NCBI GenBank assembly: GCA_002311655.1
Contig: DBYZ01000012.1
Coordinates: 53,040 to 117,039 of the forward strand
From: Bacteroidales bacterium UBA1173
GTDB lineage: Bacteria; Bacteroidota; Bacteroidia; Bacteroidales; F082
Reading direction: 5' to 3'
DNA: 64,000 bases
The notes beneath the pieces are model-generated. The model worked only from the letters and a program-made list of their open reading frames with translations, was not told where the DNA came from and made no database searches. Positions 1 through 8,199 of the stretch are shown here, one piece after another. How positions within the stretch are numbered: the stretch's first letter is position 1; every line of letters starts with the position of its first letter. The translations under genes and the position numbers were made by a program.

Positions 1-1
1 A

Positions 2-250
2 TATATTTTCCAGCCATCAAAGGAAGAGATTCTCAACTCATTGATTCCTAAGTCGTTAAAGCTTCAGTTGTATAAGATACTTATCGACAGCTTCACTTCG
101 GAACATGGAGCGAGAATGGTTTCCATGACACAGGCTACCGACAATGCCGGCGAGTTGCTCAAAGAACTCAATCTTTCGTACAACAAGGCACGTCAAGGTG
201 CAATCACGAATGAAATCATCGAGATTGTGAGCGGAGCTAACGCGTTGTAA
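2..250 (+). CDS. atpG: ATP synthase F1 subunit gamma, C-terminal part (partial)
   Basis: The frame is open from base 2 and ends at a TAA at 248-250, so only the last 82 residues are present. The segment with EHGARMVSMTQATDNAGELL followed by LNLSYNKARQGAITNEIIEI is the conserved C-terminal helix of F1 gamma, the rotor shaft that turns inside the alpha3beta3 head. The motif KARQGAITNEI is diagnostic. The rest of the atp operon should lie to the left. Only two bases separate it from the following methyltransferase, so the two may be co-transcribed. Confidence 0.95.
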   Translation, partial: YIFQPSKEEILNSLIPKSLKLQLYKILIDSFTSEHGARMVSMTQATDNAGELLKELNLSYNKARQGAITNEIIEIVSGANAL

Positions 251-252
251 TC

Positions 253-879
253 ATGGACTTCAATTATTGGGAACAATATTATTCTAAGCAAAATGCAGAG
301 ATGATGCCATCTTTGTTCGCGCACTATGTCGCGGGTTTGTTGAAAGACAAACATGCCGACATTGTGGAATTGGGATGTGGCAATGGTCGTGACTCTGTGT
401 TTTTCTCCAAGCAAGGTCATAACGTGGATGCTATCGACCAGTGCTATAATGAGATTTGTTTCCTGATAAATCAATATCAACACATTGATAATCTTGACTT
501 TAGATGCGACGATTTCACTGATTTGGTCGACGATGAGCCTTATGATGTGGTGTATTCCAGATTTACTTTGCATTCGGTCAACAAAGAGCAGGAGACACGC
601 ACTTTAGAATGGGCTTATCGCAATTTGAAAAAAGACGGATTGCTTTGTATAGAGGTTCGTGGACAGAAAAACGAGATTTACAAAATGGGCGAAGCCGTTG
701 ATAATGAACCAGATGCATATATCTACGACAATCATTACCGTCGTTTTTTGAATTTCGACAATCTCTGTGATGAACTGAAAAAAATCGGTTTTTCATTAGA
801 TTTCGCCGCTGAAGACAAAGATTTTGCGCCATTTAACGGTCAAAATGAGACCTATATCAGAGTAATTGCACGAAAATAA
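253..879 (+). CDS. Class I SAM-dependent methyltransferase
   Basis: A 208-residue cytoplasmic methyltransferase of the Rossmann class. Motif I is VELGCGNGR at residues 38-46, followed by the acidic residue of strand 2 near residue 60 (VDAIDQC), and DVVYSRFTLHSV around residue 100 resembles motif IV. The substrate cannot be read from the sequence. The ATG lies two bases after the atpG stop and the TAA overlaps the ATG of the licD-type gene (TAATG), so these two genes are probably translated together. That pairing suggests, as inference only, a role in modifying a surface glycan or lipid. Confidence 0.85.
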   Translation: MDFNYWEQYYSKQNAEMMPSLFAHYVAGLLKDKHADIVELGCGNGRDSVFFSKQGHNVDAIDQCYNEICFLINQYQHIDNLDFRCDDFTDLVDDEPYDVVYSRFTLHSVNKEQETRTLEWAYRNLKKDGLLCIEVRGQKNEIYKMGEAVDNEPDAYIYDNHYRRFLNFDNLCDELKKIGFSLDFAAEDKDFAPFNGQNETYIRVIARK

Positions 880-1676
880 TGGACGATTTCTCAAAATTCA
901 ACGGTGAAGGAACAGTGTTGCGCAAGGCTCAGATGCGCGAGGTCGCCATTTTGCAGGAAGTCGACAAGATTTGCAAAAAACATGACATCAAATACTGGAT
1001 CGACTTCGGCACTCTGCTTGGTGCAGTCCGCCACGGAGGCTTCATCCCTTGGGACGATGATCTCGATATCTCAATGTTAAGTTCTGATTACCAACACTTT
1101 ATGGAAGTTGCCCCAAAAGAGCTTCCAGAGTGGCTTTTTCTCCAAAACAAACAGACCGACCCGTCATATAGGCGAACAATTTGCAAAGTCAGAGACTTGA
1201 ATTCCCTGTTCATAGAACGTCACGAGGACTTCATGTCGCCATACAAAAAAGGCATTTTCATCGATATTTTCGAGGTTGTGGAATACCCGAAAGTGTCAAG
1301 AAAAACAGTGAAATTCCTCTCAAAATGGGCAAAAAAGACCGACCAGTTCTTCAATGTACCGCAATATATCAACGCCAAAAACATTGTAGCAGGCATAACA
1401 TTCCCATTTATGCTATTGTTAATCAATGTGTTGTGGGGTATTTTAAAGATCAGGAAATCAAATAACCTTGGCTTCAGACTGGAACACAATCCTTATAACT
1501 CATTCATTGCAAAAGACAAGATTTTCCCACTTTCAGAGATTGAGTTTGAAGGTATAAAGTTCTCAGCACCAAACGATTACGATGCTGTGTTGAAGAGTTA
1601 TTACAAAGATTACATGAAACTTCCGAAAGAGGAAGACCGCTGGATTCACTCGAAATTCATATATTTCAACGAATAA
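879..1676 (+). CDS. LicD family phosphotransferase
   Basis: A 265-residue protein of the LicD family, members of which transfer phosphocholine or similar groups from a nucleotide-activated donor to surface glycans. The signature DFGTLLGAVRHGGFIPWDD followed by LDI (about residues 42-64) is the nucleotidyltransferase-like core with its metal-binding acidic cluster. A hydrophobic stretch near residues 165-190 (ITFPFMLLLINVLWGILKI) may anchor it to the inner membrane. The start codon overlaps the stop of the methyltransferase. The 3' end overlaps the convergent glycosyltransferase gene by 11 bases. Which group it transfers is unknown. Confidence 0.85.
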   Translation: MDDFSKFNGEGTVLRKAQMREVAILQEVDKICKKHDIKYWIDFGTLLGAVRHGGFIPWDDDLDISMLSSDYQHFMEVAPKELPEWLFLQNKQTDPSYRRTICKVRDLNSLFIERHEDFMSPYKKGIFIDIFEVVEYPKVSRKTVKFLSKWAKKTDQFFNVPQYINAKNIVAGITFPFMLLLINVLWGILKIRKSNNLGFRLEHNPYNSFIAKDKIFPLSEIEFEGIKFSAPNDYDAVLKSYYKDYMKLPKEEDRWIHSKFIYFNE

Positions 1677-2793
1677 TCGTTTGGTAAAAGTTTGTTAAAG
1701 CATTTCCAATATTCTCAGGCGAGAATTTTCTTACACACATCTCACTGATTTCCAATGAGTTAAAGTCGTATGCATTATTACGCATCTTCATCAATGCGTC
1801 GACTAATGATTTTTTGTCGTTTACAGGAATAAGATAGCCATTTTGTTCGTTCACAAAGTCACTTGGACCGCCGCAATCAGTAGCTATTACAGGCAGTCCT
1901 GTAGCCATCGCCTCGATGAAAACAACTCCAAACGTCTCGCTCTTTGAGGCAAGCACGAAAGCGTCACTTTCAGGATACAAAACCTTTAACTTATCCCTCC
2001 CGACCTCATCAAGAAGCACTATATTGTTATTCAAATCATATTGATTTACAATATGTTGCAACTTCTCTTTCTCAGGACCGGCACCCACAATATTTAATTT
2101 GACAGATTTATCATCCTTAAATGCCTCGGCAAAAGCCTCAACCAGCAAATCAAAACCTTTAAGTTCAATTAAATTGCCAATTGAAATAAAAGTGAATCCT
2201 GATTTTTGTGTGCGCTTAACATATTGAAAACGAGAGACATCCACAATATTATGAATCACCACAGCATCAACATTGAGATTGTTTTTCAGATTTCTCGCAA
2301 GAGCATTTGAGACAGCCACCACCCTATCAGCATTTTGATAAGCTTTACGAGCCAATTTCACATCCAACCCACTGATTCCCAATATATTTCTATTCAGTTT
2401 ACTGCTATGTTCAGTTACCACCAACGGAATTTTGAATTTCCTTTTCAAAATCGAAGCAATAGCTGCAATCGAATAGAAATGAGCATGTATAATATCAGGT
2501 TTTCCGAATGATTTCACGGCTTTTTCATAAAGCCGCACCAGCAGACACTGCAAAAAAGGCAAAGCACGACGGTATATTCCCAATGGCAATGAGAGTTCAA
2601 AGACCTTCACGCCATCTTTTTCGTATGAAAACCATCCGTAATCTCTTTTGTAAGTCCTTGAACGAAAATCTATTACAAGCATTACGACATCATGTCCGAC
2701 CTTTGCGAGAGCCTTTGCCTGGTCGAACTCGAAAATGCCATTTAGCGGATATTTTTCCGTTGGCATCCCTTTTGATATCACAAAAACTTTCAT
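1666..2793 (-). CDS. Glycosyltransferase family 4 (GT-B fold)
   Basis: A 375-residue retaining GT-B glycosyltransferase. The N-terminal domain has the acceptor-side motif HAHFYSIAAIA and TEHSSKLNRN. The C-terminal Glyco_transf_1 domain has the nucleotide-sugar motif ASKSETFGVVFIEAMATG (about residues 280-297), with the E-x7-E pattern of GT4 enzymes, followed by GLPVIATDCGG. It likely adds a sugar to a polysaccharide or LPS precursor at the inner face of the cytoplasmic membrane. It is the last gene of a four-gene minus-strand operon and overlaps its upstream neighbour by 4 bases. Donor and acceptor are not predictable. Confidence 0.88.
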   Translation of the reverse strand: MKVFVISKGMPTEKYPLNGIFEFDQAKALAKVGHDVVMLVIDFRSRTYKRDYGWFSYEKDGVKVFELSLPLGIYRRALPFLQCLLVRLYEKAVKSFGKPDIIHAHFYSIAAIASILKRKFKIPLVVTEHSSKLNRNILGISGLDVKLARKAYQNADRVVAVSNALARNLKNNLNVDAVVIHNIVDVSRFQYVKRTQKSGFTFISIGNLIELKGFDLLVEAFAEAFKDDKSVKLNIVGAGPEKEKLQHIVNQYDLNNNIVLLDEVGRDKLKVLYPESDAFVLASKSETFGVVFIEAMATGLPVIATDCGGPSDFVNEQNGYLIPVNDKKSLVDALMKMRNNAYDFNSLEISEMCVRKFSPENIGNALTNFYQTIIR

Positions 2794-4088
2794 ACTATTT
2801 CGTTCAAAATTGTCACAAATTCCTTTGTCAGATTACGTCTTGAATACTTTTCAACCGCCTTAACACCATTTGTAATCAATTGATTCTCTTTATGTTTTGC
2901 AATCAGATCCAGAATCACTGATTTCATTTTTTCCTTATCATCGAAATCAACGGTGATGCCGGTTTTTGTCTCGTTCAAAATACGTGCCGAGTCGCCATCT
3001 TCTGGTCCAATGCACAAAATCGGGCGACCGGAAGCCATATATTCGAACAATTTGCCAGTCAGAATACCCTTCGCATTCGGTGTATTATTAACGAAAAGCA
3101 GCAGCACATCCGATTTGCGCTGTTCCTCAATCACTTGATTATGAGGGATATATGGAATTATCTCGACGTAGTTTTCGATTTTGTTGCGTTTTATTGATTC
3201 CATGACGGAATTGTCTGTTTGGCCGATTAGGCGTATCTTCAGAGACTTATTTTCATCCGTCTCAACACATATCTCCGACAAGGTTTCCCAAAAAGTTTCA
3301 GGATTGCGGTTTGCACCTATGATACCGATGTGGGACATGGTGAATGTTGATGTTTTCTGATATTTTTCATTAAAAATTTCAGAAAAATCATATCCATTTG
3401 TAATCACCGCCACGTCTTTTGCGCCGTGGTTTTCAAGGCCTTTGGCACAATCCCAGCCCACGGTAACCACCCTCGTCGCCTCAGTAAGCACCTGGCGTTC
3501 CAGACGATGATGCTTTTTATCGGCACAACGTGTCAATTTCAAATCCTTATAATAATCAATATCAGTCCACGGATCACGGAAATCGGCGACCCACGGAATA
3601 TTAAATTTTATATGTAACGCCCTGGCAATCAGATGCATAGAATGCGGAGGACCGGTAGAAACCATCGCATCTACAGGATGATCTTTCAGATATCCAGTTA
3701 AAAATTTCACCGATGGCTTAACCCACCAGCAACGCGCGTCAGGAATGAACAAATTGCCTCGTAACCAGACACTTAGACTCTCTTTCCAGCCTGATTTTTT
3801 CGCACCTTCATTGATGAAACCAGCCTTCACCTTCTCCCCTTTCTTCATGCCGAGGAACTTCTTATAAAAGGTGTAAGGCTCCACAATTGGTCGTCTGATA
3901 ACCTCCGCCTCTGGTGCGACATCCTGCGCCAATGACGGGTCTTCAACAGGATATTCAGCGTCTTCAGCGGTGTAAATCACTGGCTGCCAGCCATTTTCAG
4001 GCAAATACTTCGACATCTTCAGCCAACGCTGAACACCCGAACCTCCTGACGGCGGCCAATAATATGTGATTATCAGTACGCGTTTCAC
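2790..4088 (-). CDS. Glycosyltransferase, GT4-like
   Basis: A 432-residue GT-B glycosyltransferase. The N-terminus YYWPPSGGSGVQRWLKMSKY is typical of a Bacteroidetes GT4-like family whose acceptor domain opens with PPxGGxGVQR. The C-terminal half has HIGIIGANRNPET, TPNAKGILTGKLFEYMASG and RPILCIGPEDGDSARIL, the sugar-nucleotide site with the conserved Lys and Glu. It overlaps YfhO upstream and the other GT downstream by 4 bases each, so the three are translationally coupled. It probably acts on the same glycan as its neighbour. Confidence 0.86.
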   Translation of the reverse strand: MKRVLIITYYWPPSGGSGVQRWLKMSKYLPENGWQPVIYTAEDAEYPVEDPSLAQDVAPEAEVIRRPIVEPYTFYKKFLGMKKGEKVKAGFINEGAKKSGWKESLSVWLRGNLFIPDARCWWVKPSVKFLTGYLKDHPVDAMVSTGPPHSMHLIARALHIKFNIPWVADFRDPWTDIDYYKDLKLTRCADKKHHRLERQVLTEATRVVTVGWDCAKGLENHGAKDVAVITNGYDFSEIFNEKYQKTSTFTMSHIGIIGANRNPETFWETLSEICVETDENKSLKIRLIGQTDNSVMESIKRNKIENYVEIIPYIPHNQVIEEQRKSDVLLLFVNNTPNAKGILTGKLFEYMASGRPILCIGPEDGDSARILNETKTGITVDFDDKEKMKSVILDLIAKHKENQLITNGVKAVEKYSRRNLTKEFVTILNEIV

Positions 4089-6526
4089 TGCTTTTTACAA
4101 GGTTTTAGTGAAAGACAACAAACAATGACAAATCCTATCAAAATCAGCAACGATGTTATCAGCTGAATAGCGTTTCCGATGCGCCAAACACTTGGTTCAT
4201 AACGCATTACGATTTCATGCTGACCTGCTGGAACGATCGCCGAACGCAACACATAATCTGCACGGAACAAAGGACTTTCAATGCCGTCAATCCACATTGT
4301 CCAGCCCTTCTTAGTCCAGATTTCAGAAAATACAACCAACTCATCTTTCGATGAATCGAATTTATATTTCAACTCATTAGGTTTATAATCAACAAGTTGA
4401 ATGGTTCCCTCGGCTGGCGAAGCGTTGAAATCTCCAACAAGATTTCTAAACTCCTCATTGACAATCGCCACATTTTGCACGTCAGTGTCGGCGATGGCAT
4501 CAATCTCCTCATTAGGTGTCGTCACCCATCTGATTTCAGAGGTGATCCAAGCATTTCCGAAGGCTTCATAGTTCTTCGACAGCTTCTTCTGACCATCCTT
4601 TGAATATATTATATACTTGGTATTCAACATGTTAAGAACTTTCCAATAGTTCAAATCATTTTTGCTCAGATAGTGGTCGATGATGTCCTGATAACGACGA
4701 AGTTTGGCACCATGATAACCGCCCACCGATTTATGGAAATACGAAGTGCTTGCATCGTTGAAAGTGCTAACCGTCATGTTAATCACACGATAATCAAGGT
4801 CTTTGTCCTGCAAAATCTGCTTGTCGACATCGCTCATCACGAAAGGTTTGTCGGCTTTGCGCTTGTCGATGAAATTGCTGTTGTTGAGATAACGTCTGTC
4901 GATGGTATACATATCAACCAGAACCAGCAGTGCCAAGACCGGGAACATGTATTTTTTATTCATCTTATCACTGACAGTCAATAAGATAACGATTGCAGCT
5001 ATGTAAATATACAAGAAACTACGTATCGCATCATGACGGAAAATGGCGACACGTGCTTTTTCAAGTTCATTGGCGAAAGTGGTGTAAATCGCCCCATCCT
5101 GACCAGCCTGCAACTGTTTGAATTGCAACGCTTCAGCCTGACTCAAGAAGTTGAAAAACGTTTGTGGCATTGCATAAAACAAGAGACAAAAACCACCGGT
5201 AATTCCCAATGAAATATACAGATATCTCTTATTTTGCTTTAACGTGTCAGGGTTTTTGAATATCTCCGCCAAAGCGAGGAAGGCAAGCAGCGGCATGCAC
5301 ACCTCAGCAATCACCAGAGTCATTGAGACAGCGCGGAATTTGTTGTAACCAGGAATATAATCTAAGAAGAAATCGGTGAATCCCATGAAATTCTTGCCCC
5401 AGCTAAGCAGAATCGACAACACCGTGGCAGCCAGAAGCACCCATTTGTACTTGCCTTTCACGATGAAAAGTCCCAAAACGAAGAGGAAACACACTATTGC
5501 GCCGACGTAAACCGGACCGCTCGTGCCAGGCTGGTCGCCCCAGTAAGCGTTCTGTTGCGCTATTGTCGAACGAAAACGCGCATCGCAATTCTGCAAAGCC
5601 TTATTATCGTTTCCGATATATCCCGAAGCACCACCTTTAGCGTTTGGTATCATCAGGCTCCAGGTCTCACCTATTCCGTAGCTCCACTGCGTAACATAGT
5701 CTCTATCAAGGCCTTTGGTCTGATTTGCAACGTTTTTTGTCAGCACAGGTTTGCCACGCATGGTCTCCTTGCCAAATTCATAGTTGGCATAAAGCGTGGT
5801 GGAGCATGTCAGAATCGCGATAATGGCAACGCCAACAAGGATTCCGCTCGCTTTCAGGAAATGTGTATATTTCTTTTCTCTAATTGTTTCGACGATTTCA
5901 GCCACGATGATACAGACCACTATAAGCAACAGATAATACGTAATCTGAAGGTGTCCGGCTCTTATCTCAAGTGCCAAAGCGATGGCCGTCAGGACTGCAC
6001 CCCAAAGATATTTCCCTTTGTAAGTCAACAAGATACCAGCGATGACCGGCGCCATATATGCCATAGCGACAGCCTTCGAGTTATGCCCTGCGCCTATCAC
6101 TATAAACAGATACGACGTAAATCCGTAGGCTAAAGCACCTATGAAACTCACCCAAATCTTACAGTCGAGAACAAGAAGCAAGATAAAAAATCCCAACATG
6201 CTGATAAACACAGCTCCAAGTGGATGAGGGAATCCTGCCGCAAGCATTCTTGCGAAATAAGTCATCAAGTTGCTGTTTTGAGGCACCCCGATGTTCCACG
6301 CCGGCATGCCACCGAACATTGAGTTGGTCCAGAGGCTCTGTTCTCCTGTCTCCGCTTTAAAATCAACGATTTCCTTCGACATGCCTTTGTACATCTCGAT
6401 GTCGTGCTGTTTCAACCTCTTTCCCTGCATTATCGGGGAAAAATAAATAAGCGTTATCAGCGCGAATGCCACAATGCAAAGCGCAATCCAAAGGACTTTC
6501 TTATTATCCGAAAAGAATTTGTTCAT
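4085..6526 (-). CDS. YfhO family polytopic membrane protein (GT-C-like)
   Basis: An 813-residue protein with a dozen or more membrane segments and a large soluble C-terminal part ending in one more membrane span. It matches the YfhO family. The N-terminal extracytoplasmic loop FSPIMQGKRLKQHDIEMYKG has the conserved Asp expected of GT-C-fold lipid-linked sugar transferases. Family members in Gram-positive bacteria are needed for glycosylation of lipoteichoic acid, but the role in Bacteroidetes is not established. The C-terminal region from about residue 690 (WTKKGWTMWIDG, RADYVLRSAIVPAGQHEIVMRY) is the typical YfhO beta-sandwich tail. It follows the type IX beta-helix protein after 3 bases. 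Confidence 0.88.
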   Translation of the reverse strand: MNKFFSDNKKVLWIALCIVAFALITLIYFSPIMQGKRLKQHDIEMYKGMSKEIVDFKAETGEQSLWTNSMFGGMPAWNIGVPQNSNLMTYFARMLAAGFPHPLGAVFISMLGFFILLLVLDCKIWVSFIGALAYGFTSYLFIVIGAGHNSKAVAMAYMAPVIAGILLTYKGKYLWGAVLTAIALALEIRAGHLQITYYLLLIVVCIIVAEIVETIREKKYTHFLKASGILVGVAIIAILTCSTTLYANYEFGKETMRGKPVLTKNVANQTKGLDRDYVTQWSYGIGETWSLMIPNAKGGASGYIGNDNKALQNCDARFRSTIAQQNAYWGDQPGTSGPVYVGAIVCFLFVLGLFIVKGKYKWVLLAATVLSILLSWGKNFMGFTDFFLDYIPGYNKFRAVSMTLVIAEVCMPLLAFLALAEIFKNPDTLKQNKRYLYISLGITGGFCLLFYAMPQTFFNFLSQAEALQFKQLQAGQDGAIYTTFANELEKARVAIFRHDAIRSFLYIYIAAIVILLTVSDKMNKKYMFPVLALLVLVDMYTIDRRYLNNSNFIDKRKADKPFVMSDVDKQILQDKDLDYRVINMTVSTFNDASTSYFHKSVGGYHGAKLRRYQDIIDHYLSKNDLNYWKVLNMLNTKYIIYSKDGQKKLSKNYEAFGNAWITSEIRWVTTPNEEIDAIADTDVQNVAIVNEEFRNLVGDFNASPAEGTIQLVDYKPNELKYKFDSSKDELVVFSEIWTKKGWTMWIDGIESPLFRADYVLRSAIVPAGQHEIVMRYEPSVWRIGNAIQLITSLLILIGFVIVCCLSLKPCKKQ

Positions 6527-6529
6527 GTT

Positions 6530-8119
6530 TTAATATACTATCTTAACGTATTGATTATCAATTACTAACAAATACATTTTATTAGCTTTCACAATATTTT
6601 TCATCATGTTGTCAAGTGGGATGCGGTTCTCTCCGGCACCAAACGTACCACAATCCTCACGATATATTTCCTTTCCGTCGAGCGAGACGAGACGTAAGAC
6701 CACTTCTGTTTTCTGACTTAAATTCACAGCACAGAACGCATTGTCGTTCAACGGATTAGGATAAACCGAAATATGATTTTCATTATCTGAAAGCTCATTC
6801 ACTCCATAATCATTCCATTCATAGCAACCCATGTCGATTCTGTCGTTGAAAACACGCGGTCCGCCTGCTAAATCTGTTTCAGGAATAAACATTCCGGAGA
6901 TGTCTTCCGTACCTGTATTTATGCAAGGACTATTTGAAGTCAAATGAAAATCAAAGTTTTGCGCATCTACAAACAGCGGATCCGCATCAATCATATTATT
7001 ATATTGATCATCTGTCATAGATTCATCGCCAAAGATAAATTCGAGTCCGTACTGAACATCGCCGTTGTTAAAAACAGGACGGCAGTCGCTACCCCACAGC
7101 CATATCTGCGAACCCTCGTAATACTCGGTGGTATCCTTATTATATGTGGTATAAAATGCATGATTTCCCCAGAAAATACAGTTGTTTAATGTAGGTGCCG
7201 CATCGAAGGCAGTCTGCATTCCTGCGCCACCGCCGCCACCGCAACAATTTTCAACTATAGTAAGGTTATTGAGTTCAGGGTCGGATGTCGCTATTGCAAG
7301 ACCTCCACCATAATGTACCACACTGTTATTATACGCCAACACATTCGACACCTTCACGGTATAATCCTTGCAGCGTTGAATGCCCAAACCGCCAGCATTT
7401 ACTGATACATTATTGTAAAATCTAGCATTGTTCAAAACCATGTTGCAGCTGTCGATATTCATGCCGCCGCCGTAAGCGGATTCACTATAGTTATCATGGA
7501 AAAGCATGTCGTGAATATTGAGATCGCATTTCAGGAACTGGAAACCGACGCCCCAAGTGTAATCAGGAGGACAAGATACAGAAAGATTGTTATATATCTC
7601 GCAATCATGAACATGCAGCGACGAGTTCTCCGCAAAAACTGCACCGCCACGTCTGCGAGTTGTGTTATGATGGAAACGGCAGTTTGCAATCTCCATCCCG
7701 TTTATCATGTTAATGCGCATCACGCCGCCATCACCGCCGATTGCTGTCTTTCCATAAGAGAAATCGCAATAACGCAACTCCACATTACCTGATTTTTGGA
7801 AAAATAACCCTTTCCACGCACCAGCCTCAGCGTCATCATAGTTTGAATAACCGGTAGTGTCAGCCACAGTGAACGTAATACGGGAATCTTCCTCACCCAA
7901 CGCAATCAAATTTCCAAGAACAGTTATCTCAAAATAGCCGTCAGATATAACATTAGTGCCTGCATTAACAGTCAAAGTCGCATCATTAGGAACAATGACA
8001 TTATCTGTAAGATGAATCTCTCCATTCCACACACCCGATTGATTACCAGACACTTGCGTCACTTGTGCATGCATCACAAAAGCGCAAAAAACCAATAAAA
8101 TCAACGTTATTTTTTTCAT
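6530..8119 (-). CDS. Secreted parallel beta-helix protein with type IX sorting domain
   Basis: A 529-residue exported protein. Residues 1-18 are a signal peptide (MKKITLILLVFCAFVMHA). The middle (about 60-400) is a right-handed beta-helix with repeats such as CRFHHNTTRRRGGAVFAENS, YSESAYGGGMNIDSCNM and VNAGGLGIQRC, the fold of many polysaccharide-binding or -cleaving proteins. The end carries ISVYPNPLND and a beta-sandwich tail, a type A C-terminal domain for secretion through the type IX system. No lyase residues can be assigned with confidence. It is the first gene of the operon with YfhO and two glycosyltransferases. That may link a cargo protein to glycan synthesis, which is inference. 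Confidence 0.85.
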   Translation of the reverse strand: MKKITLILLVFCAFVMHAQVTQVSGNQSGVWNGEIHLTDNVIVPNDATLTVNAGTNVISDGYFEITVLGNLIALGEEDSRITFTVADTTGYSNYDDAEAGAWKGLFFQKSGNVELRYCDFSYGKTAIGGDGGVMRINMINGMEIANCRFHHNTTRRRGGAVFAENSSLHVHDCEIYNNLSVSCPPDYTWGVGFQFLKCDLNIHDMLFHDNYSESAYGGGMNIDSCNMVLNNARFYNNVSVNAGGLGIQRCKDYTVKVSNVLAYNNSVVHYGGGLAIATSDPELNNLTIVENCCGGGGGAGMQTAFDAAPTLNNCIFWGNHAFYTTYNKDTTEYYEGSQIWLWGSDCRPVFNNGDVQYGLEFIFGDESMTDDQYNNMIDADPLFVDAQNFDFHLTSNSPCINTGTEDISGMFIPETDLAGGPRVFNDRIDMGCYEWNDYGVNELSDNENHISVYPNPLNDNAFCAVNLSQKTEVVLRLVSLDGKEIYREDCGTFGAGENRIPLDNMMKNIVKANKMYLLVIDNQYVKIVY

Positions 8120-8143
8120 AGCATCTAATTTTTAATAATGTGT

Positions 8144-8151
8144 CAAAGATA
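8144..8151 (-). promoter_or_regulatory. Bacteroidetes -7 box for the beta-helix/YfhO/GT operon
   Basis: On the minus strand this reads TATCTTTG, a perfect match to TAnnTTTG, 24 bases upstream of the beta-helix ATG. I see no good TTTG at the usual distance upstream. It sits in an 80-base divergent intergenic region shared with the gene at 8200. Confidence 0.6.
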
Positions 8152-8187
8152 CTAATTTTTCAAATAGGTATAATTATGAATTTTTAT

Positions 8188-8195
8188 TATTTTTG
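8188..8195 (+). promoter_or_regulatory. Bacteroidetes -7 box directly before the Ig-like protein gene
   Basis: The sequence TATTTTTG matches TAnnTTTG and ends only 4 bases before the ATG at 8200. If used, transcription would begin at or next to the start codon and give a leaderless or nearly leaderless mRNA. The alternative GTG start at 8140 would put this box inside the coding region. Confidence 0.45.
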
Positions 8196-8199
8196 CATC

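Noticed and set aside
5555..6133. A 192-codon plus-strand open frame within yfhO
   Set aside because: It is antisense to the conserved membrane-spanning part of YfhO, with no start context.
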